From positions 1 to 15,755 of the forward strand of contig QILZ01000146.1 of assembly GCA_003233545.1 (NCBI GenBank): DNA of 15,755 nt, written 5' to 3'. Shown here one piece after another: positions 1 through 7,860 of the stretch. Every line of letters starts with the position of its first letter. The stretch's first letter is position 1. The notes beneath the pieces were generated by a model. It did no database searches, was not told the DNA's origin, and was given only the letters and a program-made list of their open reading frames with translations. A program made the position numbers and the translations under genes. This DNA comes from Spirochaetales bacterium. Lineage in GTDB: Bacteria; Spirochaetota; Spirochaetia; SZUA-6.

Positions 1-893
1 AATTCCCTGTTTATTGCTACCACTATCCTCGCATCCGATTTCCTGACCGTATCCGAACCTAAAGTAAAATATTCTCCTGCTTCGAGAAGACGTAACAATT
101 TAATCTGAGAACCCGCACTTAAATCCCCTATCTCATCGAGAAACAGCGTTCCGGCAGAGGCTTTTTCCACCATTCCGTCACGCGATTCCGCCGCCCCTGT
201 AAAAGCCCCTTTGCGGTGTCCGAAAAGAGTATCCGAAAACATGTCATCATCGAGTCCCGACACATTTATTTTTACATATTCTCCTTTTCTTCCGCTTAGA
301 GCATGTACTGCATCCGCTATACTCTCTTTACCGACCCCTGTTTCCCCTGTAATAAGTACAGGCCATTTTGTCCCTGATATCGATTCTATATATATAAACA
401 ATGACCTCATTTTGCTGCTTATGGTTATTATTTCAGAAAAAACCTGCGGCCGCTCTAACTTATTGGATAAAAACCGTTCCCTTAGAACCTTATTCTCCCG
501 CTTTAACCCCCTTATTTCCAGTGCCCTCTGCACGGAACTAACGAGCCTGCTGTTTTCCACAGGCTTAACGAGATAATCGAATGCTCCCATTCGCATACAT
601 TCCACGGCAATCGACACTTCGTCCGTTCCCGTAACGATAATTACGGGAATATCCGGATATTCCTTTCTGATTACCGGCAGTAATTTTTCTCCGGACAAAA
701 AAGGCATTGTCAAATCGAGTAAGATTACCTCTGTCTCTTTTTCGCCTAATATCCTCATTACCTCCCTGCCGTCCTTAGAGCAGATCACATTGGTTATTCC
801 TCCGGATTTAAGTCTGTATGTGTAAATATCGAGTATCCCATCTTCATCATCGACGATTAGTACAGGGTGATAAGGATACACATTTTTACTCAT
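1..893 (-). CDS. Sigma-54-dependent response regulator, NtrC family (partial, C-terminus beyond left edge)
   Basis: Cytoplasmic transcription activator that, once phosphorylated, remodels sigma-54 RNA polymerase using ATP. Translating leftward from the ATG at 893 gives about 297 residues before the window ends. Residues 10-120 form a receiver domain with the acidic pair DD at 15-16, phospho-acceptor D60 (LLDLTMP) and conserved K110 (LVKP). A linker follows, then an AAA+ domain from about 150 with Walker A GETGVGKE (183-190), the sigma-54 contact loop GAFTGA (229-234) and Walker B FLDEIG (251-256). The rest of the AAA+ domain and the expected Fis-type DNA-binding helix-turn-helix lie outside the window. 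The start is one base after the stop of the hybrid kinase, with an AGAAAGG-like ribosome site inside the kinase 3' end, so the two are almost certainly co-transcribed partners. Target promoters cannot be deduced here. Confidence 0.93.
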   Translation of the reverse strand, partial: MSKNVYPYHPVLIVDDEDGILDIYTYRLKSGGITNVICSKDGREVMRILGEKETEVILLDLTMPFLSGEKLLPVIRKEYPDIPVIIVTGTDEVSIAVECMRMGAFDYLVKPVENSRLVSSVQRALEIRGLKRENKVLRERFLSNKLERPQVFSEIITISSKMRSLFIYIESISGTKWPVLITGETGVGKESIADAVHALSGRKGEYVKINVSGLDDDMFSDTLFGHRKGAFTGAAESRDGMVEKASAGTLFLDEIGDLSAGSQIKLLRLLEAGEYFTLGSDTVRKSDARIVVAINRE

Positions 894-894
894 A

Positions 895-2787
895 TTATTT
901 ATCCAGTACCTTTCTTATTGTCCCGGCTATATCCTTTATCGCCATAGGTTTCATAATAAACCTGCGAATTCCTATGGATTTCAACTGTTCGATCGATAAC
1001 ATCTTTCCATAGCCGCTGCATAAAATTATTGGAATATTCGGTCTGATTTTTAATATTTCTTTCGACAGTTCTATTCCCGTTATGCCCGGCATTGTAAGAT
1101 CTGTTATAACAAGATCAAATTTATTCTTTTGCCTGCGGAATAATTCTATCGCTGCGGTACCGCTTGTTCTGGCCGTAACTTTGTATCCTATTTTCTGCAG
1201 CATTTTCTGCCCCATTTTTATAAGCGCTTTCTCATCATCTACAAACAGTATTCTCTCATTACCCGGGAATATTTTTGTTGATATTTCATTATTATCCGAT
1301 GTTCTTTGCCGTTCATTGGGAAAGAATACTTCGAAGGTTGTTCCCTTTCCTATATTACTGCTTACATTAATTGCTCCTCCGATTCTCTTAATAATACCGT
1401 GAACAACGGAAAGTCCCAAACCGGTTCCTTCACCTCTGTCCTTGGTTGTAAAATAAGGTTCGAAAATATGATCCATAATCGACTGCTCCATACCATATCC
1501 CGTATCACTAACTGTAAGTTTCAGGTAAAGTCCGGGATGAAGATTAGAATTATAATCCCGGTCGGGAGCATCGATATTTATATTAGTCAGATTTACTTTC
1601 AGTATACCGTTATTCCCATGCATTGCCTGTGCTGCATTTATGCAGAGGTTCATTAAAACCTGATGAATCTGAACAGGATCTGCCATCACAGTATCCGCTT
1701 TTACATTGATTTTATTTCGAATTTCTATTGTTGCCGGCAGCGATGCCCTGAGCAGCTTAAGTCCTTCTTTTATAATGGGACCCACACGAATTGGTATAAG
1801 CTCCTGTTCTTCCTGACGGCTGAAGGTCAGAATCTGCCTTACAAGGTTTTTTGCACGGCAGGCAGCTTTAAAAACTTCCTTTAGCCTGTTCTGTATTTCA
1901 TTTTCTTCGGGATAATCAGATATAGCCATCTCCGTGTAGCCTAAAATAATCCCGAGTATGTTATTAAAGTCGTGGGCAATACCTCCGGCAAGAGTACCTA
2001 TGGCCTCCATTTTCTGAGCCTGGCGGAGCTGTTTTTCCAGCAATACTTCTTTTGTGATATCGTGCCGGACACTCACATAACTTACAATTTTTCCCGATTC
2101 GCTTTTAACAGGAGAGATTGTAGCGTCGAGTTCGTAAAATGTTCCGTCTTTTTTCCGGTTAATTAAATGACCCTCCCATATCTTTCCGTTAACCAGCCTG
2201 TCCCACATATTCCTGTAAAAAGCTTTACTCTGCTTACCGCTGTTTAAGATATTCGAATTTCTATCGATAATTTCTTTTCGGGTATAACCGGTTATACGCT
2301 CGAATGCCGGATTAACATATTGAATCTTTCCATCGATATCTGTAATTATAATGCTGCTTGTAACCGATTCCACTGCTGCTGTCAGGCGTAATCGCTCATC
2401 CTCCGATTCCCGGATACGATTACATTCCGATATATCCCTGAAAACAAGAACCGTACCCTGTGGAATTTCTTTATCGATCCCGGTTTTATCTTTAACAGCC
2501 GTTGTATTCAACTCTATAGGCACTTTTTTTCCGTCTCTTGTTATTAGTACCCGGTTATTCGATAATTTTTCGGTTTTTCCTTTTTTTATAACTCTTTCGA
2601 TCCTGTCAGAAACAAGATGTTGTTCCTGTCTGTCCGCTAATTTAAAAACTTCTTTTAAATCCTTTTCCAGCGCATCTTCTTGTTTCCAGCCCGTTAATTG
2701 TTCCGCCGTATAATTCATAAAGGTTATAATTTCGGAACTATCAGCCGCAATTACCGCATCGTCTATGCCTGCCAGAATATTGTACAA
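895..2787 (-). CDS. Hybrid sensor histidine kinase, PAS-PAS-HisKA-HATPase-REC
   Basis: Soluble signalling kinase with no membrane helix in the visible 630 residues. From the TTG at 2787 the order is PAS 1 (about 5-120), PAS 2 (about 140-246, ending in the HDIT PAC-like segment), HisKA with phospho-accepting H272 (GGIAHDFNNILG), HATPase with N box around 379-389, G1 DTGYGM (428-433) and G2 GEGTGLGLS (452-460), then a C-terminal receiver with D563 (VITDLTMPG) and K613. All catalytic motifs are intact. The H..FNN form of the H box is typical of kinases paired with NtrC-type regulators, which fits the regulator starting one base downstream. The start is doubtful: the frame is closed by a stop at 2821-2823 and only a TTG with an AAAGGAG-like site is available. 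An ATG at 2845 in the neighbouring frame would supply a natural N-terminus after a one-base correction. Confidence 0.92.
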   Translation of the reverse strand: MYNILAGIDDAVIAADSSEIITFMNYTAEQLTGWKQEDALEKDLKEVFKLADRQEQHLVSDRIERVIKKGKTEKLSNNRVLITRDGKKVPIELNTTAVKDKTGIDKEIPQGTVLVFRDISECNRIRESEDERLRLTAAVESVTSSIIITDIDGKIQYVNPAFERITGYTRKEIIDRNSNILNSGKQSKAFYRNMWDRLVNGKIWEGHLINRKKDGTFYELDATISPVKSESGKIVSYVSVRHDITKEVLLEKQLRQAQKMEAIGTLAGGIAHDFNNILGIILGYTEMAISDYPEENEIQNRLKEVFKAACRAKNLVRQILTFSRQEEQELIPIRVGPIIKEGLKLLRASLPATIEIRNKINVKADTVMADPVQIHQVLMNLCINAAQAMHGNNGILKVNLTNINIDAPDRDYNSNLHPGLYLKLTVSDTGYGMEQSIMDHIFEPYFTTKDRGEGTGLGLSVVHGIIKRIGGAINVSSNIGKGTTFEVFFPNERQRTSDNNEISTKIFPGNERILFVDDEKALIKMGQKMLQKIGYKVTARTSGTAAIELFRRQKNKFDLVITDLTMPGITGIELSKEILKIRPNIPIILCSGYGKMLSIEQLKSIGIRRFIMKPMAIKDIAGTIRKVLDK

Positions 2788-2812
2788 TTGCCGTTCCCTC
2801 TCCTTTATCTTT

Positions 2813-2845
2813 CTATCCGTTTAAATTTGCAGCCCTTAATTCCAT
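2813..2845 (-). other. Ten-codon upstream reading frame, probable displaced N-terminus of the kinase
   Basis: An ATG at 2845, preceded by a GGAGAGAG-type ribosome site, opens a frame reading MELRAANLNG before a TAG at 2813-2815. Removing one A from the AAA run at 2819-2821 joins it to the kinase frame as MELRAANLTDRKIKERERQL, a charged helical lead-in of the kind normally found in front of a PAS domain. Either the kinase carries a one-base insertion here (true mutation or sequence error), or this is a short coupled leader peptide and the kinase starts at the TTG at 2787. Confidence 0.5.
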
Positions 2846-2921
2846 GGTTCGTTCTCTCTCCACAACTAGTTATACTCATAATCAGGAAAATTTACATAAT
2901 GAATACTAATTAAAAATACTT

Positions 2922-2959
2922 TTTTAAAAGGTTATTTTTCGTATAACTGCCTTTAAAAA
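2922..2959. repeat. AT-rich imperfect inverted repeat between divergent genes
   Basis: The left arm TTTTAAAAGG (2922-2931) faces the right arm CCTTTAAAAA (2950-2959), with one A/A mismatch and an additional TTAT/ATAA pairing inside. It sits between the divergent kinase operon and the small membrane-protein gene, just upstream of the latter's promoter. It could be an operator or simply AT-rich sequence. The remainder of the 190-base gap holds only the promoter listed separately and a weak TATAAC box on the minus strand near 2870-2875. Confidence 0.3.
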
Positions 2960-2971
2960 ACAATTACTTTA

Positions 2972-3000
2972 TTGACCCGGATAACAAGATATGTTATTAA
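2972..3000 (+). promoter_or_regulatory. Sigma-70-type promoter of the small membrane protein gene
   Basis: A TTGACC -35 box (2972-2977) is separated by 17 bases from a TATTAA -10 box (2995-3000), and the -10 is preceded by TGT at 2992-2994, giving an extended -10 element. Transcription would start near 3007 and leave a leader of about 27 bases containing the GGAGG ribosome site. Confidence 0.6.
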
Positions 3001-3033
3001 CTCATAAGAAAACATTACAAAGCGGAGGAATAT

Positions 3034-3294
3034 ATGCAGTGGGGTACGATCTATCTGGTTCTTGCAATACTAAGCGGCGGATTCGGTATATGGAAACTTG
3101 CCAGAAACAGAAATCCCTTTTTAGGGTTTCTCGGTATTCTGTGGTTTCTGATTGTCCTGTTTCGGTTTTATGTTCCCGATCTCTATAACCTTGTGCTTAT
3201 ACGCGGTGTTCCGGCCCTGGGCAGGTTGATGGAATACGCACTGCTTCCCATTCTACTTCTCTTCGCTTATTTTAATATCGGACGCAGAAGATAA
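3034..3294 (+). CDS. Small hypothetical membrane protein (86 aa, three predicted helices)
   Basis: Family not recognised. The 86 residues are strongly hydrophobic, with likely membrane segments at about 4-21, 28-46 and 65-82, short basic stretches (KLARNRN after the first helix, NIGRRR at the C-terminus) and no cysteines. The start is well supported by GGAGG five bases upstream of the ATG and by a promoter at 2972-3000. It is transcribed divergently from the sensor-kinase operon, and its last 42 bases overlap the 3' end of the convergent MFS gene, where the antisense overlap covers the C-terminus of both proteins. A role as an accessory membrane subunit or stress protein would be speculation. 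Confidence 0.75.
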   Translation: MQWGTIYLVLAILSGGFGIWKLARNRNPFLGFLGILWFLIVLFRFYVPDLYNLVLIRGVPALGRLMEYALLPILLLFAYFNIGRRR

Positions 3295-4526
3295 TTTTTC
3301 ATCATGGACAGTTATTTTCTTTTTTTCCATATTAAGAAACATTAAAGCGATTACGGCAAACAAAACGGCGCCGAAAATAAATACATTACGCAATCCGAAA
3401 CGGGCGGAAATAATACCGCCGCTTATACCACCCACGGCCCATCCCATAGACTTCGCACTGCCTGCTATACCATAGGCGGCCCCTCTTTTTTCGTTCGGTA
3501 CCAGCCGTGAAAGATACGTATTCAGAATAGGATTCAGACCTCCCATCAGCAAAGAAGAAAAAAAAGCATAAAAGGTAAGTTGAAGAATAGTTTTTACAAA
3601 AATTAAAGGAATTAAAGCAAAAGAAGCCATTAACGCCACAACAGCACCGAACGAGGCCTTTCTCTTTTTATCAATTATAATGCCGGCGATTAATGCCGCA
3701 AGCACTGTGGCAAAACTTCGGGCGGAATTTACGATACCTGCATTGGAAGCGAGCTGTTTACCGGAAGCAGCGGATAAACCGGCCTTAAGAGAACACTTGT
3801 CAGTGCAAAAACAGAAATAAGACTGAACACCATAACTATCTCACTTCTGCCGAACAGTGTCTTTATGCTGTCAATCAGCTTAACAGGATGAAAAGCCGGA
3901 TCTTTCCTGTTAAAATCTTCCCTTACGAAAATTAGAATAATTATGAAAGACAGGAAAAGAAAAAATCCGGAAACAAAAAAACCGTAGCGGTAGCCGAAAT
4001 GGTCTGCAAATATACCTCCCAACAGAGGTCCTATTGTATTGCCTGCAAAAACTGCGGAATTCATTACGCCGATAGAAAATCCCATCTTCTCCTCGGGACT
4101 TTGTGTAACAACCAGGGTAAGGTTGGCAATCACTGTCCCGGTTAACAGCCCCTGAAGCACCCGCATTATAAGAATTGTATCGGGACTCCTTGCGAATCCC
4201 ATGCCGGTTAAAACAAGAATACCTCCGAGACTGGCACGAAGAGTCATTGGTTTCCGCCCTATTCTATCTGCAAACATTCCCCATACGGGAGTTGCAACGG
4301 CAAGTGACATTCCGGGAAGGGCAAGAAAAATTCCGTACCATATTCTAAGCTTTTCAGGATCGGTTATCCCAAGTTCCTGTACATAGTACGGCACAAAGGG
4401 CAGAGCAAATCCGAATCCTATTATGGAAAAGGTCTGTGCCAGCCAGAGAAGCACAAGACTTCTTCTCCATTCTCTTAACTCCGTGCTTAAGGGTCCTACT
4501 ATTCCCTGATTTTGTCCATTGCCCAT
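3253..4526 (-). pseudogene. MFS efflux transporter, MdtG-like, interrupted by a one-base frameshift
   Basis: Proton-driven drug-efflux-type transporter of the inner membrane. The 5' part (4526 to 3729, 265 codons) shows an N-terminal cytoplasmic tail, the TM2-TM3 loop motif GMFADRIGRKP (83-93) and about seven helices. It resembles the E. coli MdtG type (LGITDPEKLRIWYG and TLRASLGG segments). The frame then shifts and ends in an unrelated tail. The homologous continuation, reading QLASNAGIVNSARSFATVLA and onward to 3253, lies in another frame. Adding one base at the TTT run 3757-3759 restores a protein of about 424 residues, the normal MFS length. The missing base may be a real inactivating mutation or a sequence error. 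Both halves remain well conserved and free of further stops, which favours a recent event or an error. The start overlaps the QueG-like gene by 28 bases, implying translational coupling. Confidence 0.85.
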
Positions 4527-5470
4527 TTTGCACTTTCTCTCAGCACACCATCATCCGAACCGGTATATTCTCCAAGATATGGAAGCATTGCCGGTTCTTT
4601 TCTATTTCCCGAAGCAATAACCGCATTCCGTACTATTGCCCGTGCAGAAACCCATGATAATCCCATCTGTGTATCTTTGAACATCTTTTTTATTTCTTTA
4701 AGGTTAATTGACAGTATCTTCTTAAGAGAAATGCTCGGACCTATATCGCCCATGCTTGTTTTAGTATCGTATTTCAGGTTTTCGTTATGGGGACAAACAT
4801 CCTGACATACCTGGCAGCCGTACAGTTTAGAACCCCAGGCCGTTTTTTCATCATCGGAAAAGGACATATATCTCGAAGCCTTATACTGCAGGCACTTACT
4901 TTCCTCTAAAATCCCGGGTCTTACTATCGCTCCTACAGGACAGGCATCCATACAGGCAGTACAATTACCGCATATACTTCCCGGTTCTTTCCATTCCGGA
5001 GGGATTAAATCCGGTTCCAGTTTTACCGGTATATACAAACCTGCAATCACAAAGAGGGAACCCAGACCGGGTGAAACAATAAGACTGTTTTTACCATAGA
5101 ACCCCAGGCCGCTTAATAACGCAAGAGGTTTTTCCGGAAGTCTTGAATTACAGAATATCCTGCCGTCACGTTTCCTGAGCCCTGTTTTCTCCATAATCCG
5201 CCGGAATACCTCTTTCATTCTGCCGACAGCTTCTCCGTAATAGTTTCTTCTCGCAAATGGAGCAATAAGCCCGTGGGGATTATCCTGTTTTGATAAATCA
5301 GCGGGTTCATCTCTGTAGCAGGAAAGTGCACTTATCAGAAAAGAACCATTGCCTTCTGCATGGTACTGTCCGCAGGATACTACTTTTTCCATACCATCCG
5401 TACCTGTTATTCCTGATTTATGAAATCCTGCATCTAAAGCAAATCCGAGAACTTTTTCTTTTGTCAACAT
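4499..5470 (-). CDS. queG: Epoxyqueuosine reductase-like (QueG family) iron-sulfur protein
   Basis: QueG reduces epoxyqueuosine to queuosine in tRNA with a cobalamin cofactor and two [4Fe-4S] clusters in the cytoplasm. The 323-residue product has the family layout: an N-terminal domain with the cofactor-site signature GLGFYGKNSLIVSP (121-134), ferredoxin cysteines C167, C170, C173, C177 and C193, C219, C222, C226, and a C-terminal HEAT-like helical pair (about 270-322). It is slightly short for QueG. The region that reads VDT/S.P(V/I)LE in standard QueG reads FCNSRLPEK here (106-114), so the Asp normally considered catalytic seems to be replaced. It could therefore be a divergent QueG or a paralogue with another substrate. 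The ATG lies five bases after the lipase-like stop and the 3' end overlaps the MFS start, so it belongs to the five-gene leftward operon. Confidence 0.85.
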   Translation of the reverse strand: MLTKEKVLGFALDAGFHKSGITGTDGMEKVVSCGQYHAEGNGSFLISALSCYRDEPADLSKQDNPHGLIAPFARRNYYGEAVGRMKEVFRRIMEKTGLRKRDGRIFCNSRLPEKPLALLSGLGFYGKNSLIVSPGLGSLFVIAGLYIPVKLEPDLIPPEWKEPGSICGNCTACMDACPVGAIVRPGILEESKCLQYKASRYMSFSDDEKTAWGSKLYGCQVCQDVCPHNENLKYDTKTSMGDIGPSISLKKILSINLKEIKKMFKDTQMGLSWVSARAIVRNAVIASGNRKEPAMLPYLGEYTGSDDGVLRESAKWAMDKIRE

Positions 5471-5475
5471 CCCGG

Positions 5476-6309
5476 TTATATTCTTTTCTCTATCCAGTCT
5501 CCGATAAAATTAAGAACCTCGGCCTTTTCCGGTTCATTATGAATTTCATGGTAGAGGTTTTCGAAAATCTTTAAAGTCTTATCTTCCGAACTTACAGTAT
5601 TATAAATATTCCGTGATGAATCAGGATTTATAATCGGATCGGAACCGCCGTGACAAACCAGCAGAGGAATTGCGATACCCGGCAGATTCGCAAGAGCTTT
5701 CTTTATTCCCTGTATTATCTCATCACCGGTTCCCGCCCGTGTCTTTCCCTTGTAGCACAGAGGATCGGCTTCTATTTTCCGTATTATTTCCGGATCCCTG
5801 GAAACGCCCGATGTATCGAATTCCTGGACCGGAAGTTTAGGCATTACTCCGGCAATAAAATGCGCCATTTTTATCAGAAACGGAGGAATATTATCCGGCA
5901 GAACAAGAGCCGCTCCGGAGAGTATTAAACCGTTAAGATCCGCCTGCTTTTTTTCCGCATAAATGAGAGCTAACAGCCCGCCCATACTGTGCCCGTATAA
6001 AAAAACCGGCCGTGTCGGATATTTTTCTTTTATCTGTTTATGGATCATTATAATATCTTCCAGAACAGCATCGAAGCTTTCCATGTATCCTAAAGTTTTT
6101 GCCGTTTTCCCATGGCCTCTCTCGTCCGGTGCAAAAACCGCAATATTTCTGTCCGCAAAATAATCGATAACATGAAGGTAACGTCCCGAATGCTCTGCAT
6201 ATCCATGCAGAAGAATCATACACGCAACAGCGTTTTCCGGTATGGCCGTCCTGTAAAAAATACTACTTCCATCCTTTGCATGGAAGTATCGTTCTTCTAT
6301 TTCCGCCAT
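5476..6309 (-). CDS. Alpha/beta hydrolase, monoacylglycerol lipase/lysophospholipase-like
   Basis: Serine hydrolase predicted to cleave monoacylglycerols or lysophospholipids. The protein (277 residues from the ATG at 6309) has the oxyanion segment LLHGYAEHSGRY (33-44), the DERGHG strand (62-67), the nucleophile elbow GHSMGG with S108 (106-111), the acid D224 in GGSDPIINP and the base H254 in YHEIHNEPEK. All three members of the triad are present in family positions. No signal peptide is seen, so it acts in the cytoplasm or at the inner face of the membrane. The ATG at 6309 is preferred over the in-frame GTG at 6318 because AGGAGG ends 8 bases before the ATG, while it would touch the GTG. It lies 22 bases after the SDR gene and 5 bases before the QueG-like gene. 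Its pairing with a lipid-type SDR suggests lipid turnover, as an inference. Confidence 0.88.
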   Translation of the reverse strand: MAEIEERYFHAKDGSSIFYRTAIPENAVACMILLHGYAEHSGRYLHVIDYFADRNIAVFAPDERGHGKTAKTLGYMESFDAVLEDIIMIHKQIKEKYPTRPVFLYGHSMGGLLALIYAEKKQADLNGLILSGAALVLPDNIPPFLIKMAHFIAGVMPKLPVQEFDTSGVSRDPEIIRKIEADPLCYKGKTRAGTGDEIIQGIKKALANLPGIAIPLLVCHGGSDPIINPDSSRNIYNTVSSEDKTLKIFENLYHEIHNEPEKAEVLNFIGDWIEKRI

Positions 6310-6331
6310 AATTGACACCTCCTACAATATT

Positions 6332-7168
6332 TTATCTTTGTTCATCCGAAGAAACCGCCTTCGGCCTCGGGAACATACCGTCCAGAAGAACCTTTGTCAG
6401 CCGAGGCAAAAATCTCAGCATAATAAGCAGAAACTTAACCGATCCGTTTGTAAGAATATAAAATTTACCATGCTGCGCCGCCTGTAATACTTTCTTCGCT
6501 ACTGCAGCCGGGCTGATCGCGTTAGGCCTGCTCTCCGTTTTCATCCAATCCGGCATATCCTCGTGTTCCTGTTTAAACTGCGGAGTATCGACATCCGCAG
6601 GACAAACAACATGAACGGAAATCTTTCTGCTTAAAAGTTCACGCCGCAGAGCATCCGAAAAACCGATAATACCGAATTTTGATGCGGAATATGCCGTATA
6701 ACCTGCCATTCCGAATAACCCCAGCGCAGAAGAGAAATTTATAATTGCACCGCCTGCCGGTATATATTTTAAAAATTGTCTTGTCACATTCATCATCCCG
6801 AGCAGGTTAATCAGAATCTGATTATTCATGTCCGAATCCGTAAAATCTTCCAGCAGTGCAGGTTTTACCACTCCGGCACAGTTTACAAGCAGGTCGATAG
6901 AGGTAATATTTCGTCTCACATCCTCTTCTACAATCCGTATGGAATGTATACTGGAAACATCCGCAGAAACAATCTTTACAGTTGCGGAAGATGACCGGTC
7001 TGCCAGTTCCTCCAGCTTCTTCTTAGCCTCTTTAAGAAGCTCGATTCTGCGTGCCAGGATAATTACATTCATTCCCCGCCTTACACATTCATCCGCAATA
7101 GCATAGCCGATCCCGCTCGAACCACCGGTAATGAGGGCAGTCTTCCCATGCTGCATCCATTTATTCAC
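6332..7168 (-). CDS. Short-chain dehydrogenase/reductase, 3-ketodihydrosphingosine reductase-like
   Basis: NAD(P)-dependent oxidoreductase of the classical SDR fold. Numbering from the upstream GTG at 7186, it shows the nucleotide motif TGGSSGIG (20-27), NCAG (102-105), catalytic S152/S153 and YSASK (Y166, K170). The PADVDTPQF segment (196-204) and the LARR stretch after the second strand (45-48) resemble eukaryotic 3-ketodihydrosphingosine reductase, and a hydrophobic C-terminal stretch (252-270) could sit on the membrane, as in that enzyme. The substrate is inferred only; any long-chain keto-lipid is possible. The GTG at 7168 is chosen because an AAAAGGGGG site lies about six bases upstream. 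The GTG at 7186, directly abutting the previous stop, and the ATG at 7156 remain possible. It sits between the THEP1-like and lipase-like genes of one operon. Confidence 0.86.
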   Translation of the reverse strand: MNKWMQHGKTALITGGSSGIGYAIADECVRRGMNVIILARRIELLKEAKKKLEELADRSSSATVKIVSADVSSIHSIRIVEEDVRRNITSIDLLVNCAGVVKPALLEDFTDSDMNNQILINLLGMMNVTRQFLKYIPAGGAIINFSSALGLFGMAGYTAYSASKFGIIGFSDALRRELLSRKISVHVVCPADVDTPQFKQEHEDMPDWMKTESRPNAISPAAVAKKVLQAAQHGKFYILTNGSVKFLLIMLRFLPRLTKVLLDGMFPRPKAVSSDEQR

Positions 7169-7186
7169 CTTACACCCCCTTTTCAC

Positions 7187-7711
7187 TTATCCTTTTCCTA
7201 CTTTTATTTCTTCATAATCACCTATATTAAACTTTAAACATACACTTTCCACAAGTGCCTTTCGGATAACAATATAAATTTTTTTAAATTTATTCTTTTC
7301 TTTTAAAACAGACTCCAGCACTTTGCCGAAACCGGCACCTCCGATTTCCAAGGGACCTATTTCATCCATAACAACGGTATCTATCGAATCGGCAAATGCA
7401 GAAAACCATGATTTAACCGCATCGAAGGCCGGTCCGGAAAAAGAAAGAGTTCCGTAAAAATATACCTCCTTCCAGCCTCCGGGTAATACATTTTTTACCC
7501 TTGCAAGAGGAACTCTTTCTCCGGTTGATATCCTCTTAACATCGTAACCAATTCTTGAGCCGCACGATAAGACTTTGGGAGATAGGAAACCATCGACTCT
7601 GCTCTCTTTAAAAGCAGACGCTTCGGAAGAAACAAACCTGACATTACACCATGAAGTTTTACCCGAATCGATATTACCGGTTATAATTGTAATTCTGTTG
7701 TTTTTAACCAT
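7187..7711 (-). CDS. THEP1-like nucleoside-triphosphatase
   Basis: P-loop NTPase of the NTPase_1/THEP1 family, whose characterised members hydrolyse nucleoside triphosphates slowly in vitro; the physiological role is unsettled. The 174-residue product has Walker A GNIDSGKT (12-19), the family strand VDGFLSPKV (39-47) and Walker B DEIGPLE (116-122), with length normal for the family. It is the first gene of the leftward operon that continues through SDR, hydrolase, QueG-like and MFS genes. Its stop is directly followed by a possible GTG of the next gene. No good ribosome site lies just upstream of the ATG; the nearest GGAG is about 16 bases away, so initiation may be weak or the start may differ. 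Its divergent neighbour is perR, with 149 bases between the two starts. Confidence 0.85.
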   Translation of the reverse strand: MVKNNRITIITGNIDSGKTSWCNVRFVSSEASAFKESRVDGFLSPKVLSCGSRIGYDVKRISTGERVPLARVKNVLPGGWKEVYFYGTLSFSGPAFDAVKSWFSAFADSIDTVVMDEIGPLEIGGAGFGKVLESVLKEKNKFKKIYIVIRKALVESVCLKFNIGDYEEIKVGKG

Positions 7712-7827
7712 GCGTATCGATTCTAATCTCCGGGATTACTATTTACAATCAGCCGGACAAAAATATATAATCTAAAACGACTATTAACTTTAAAAAACCA
7801 GCTGCGGTTTCTTTTTTTATTACTTGG

Positions 7828-7841
7828 ATTATAGTATAAAT
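7828..7841. promoter_or_regulatory. AT-rich palindrome over the perR core promoter, possible autoregulatory operator
   Basis: ATTATA (7828-7833) and TATAAA (7835-7840) are near-perfect mirror arms around G7834, about 20 bases before the perR start and overlapping the likely -10 element. PerR and Fur proteins bind AT-rich 7-1-7 palindromes and often regulate their own gene. The match to the Bacillus PerR box is only partial, so binding is a guess. Elsewhere in the 149-base gap (7712-7860) no convincing promoter for the leftward operon was seen. Confidence 0.35.
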
Positions 7842-7860
7842 ATCAGACAAGAAGGATTAT

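Noticed and set aside
211..576. Plus-strand open frame opposite the NtrC-type regulator
   Set aside because: It is antisense to an AAA+ domain with intact motifs and has no ribosome site; a shadow of the real gene.
3705..4526. Interruption of the MFS gene considered as a UGA recoding event
   Set aside because: The two halves are in different frames and the intervening stop is TAA, so it is a frameshift, not stop-codon recoding.
4813..5000. Cysteine-rich segment considered as a separate ferredoxin gene
   Set aside because: The cysteine clusters are in frame within the QueG-like protein and match its normal order.
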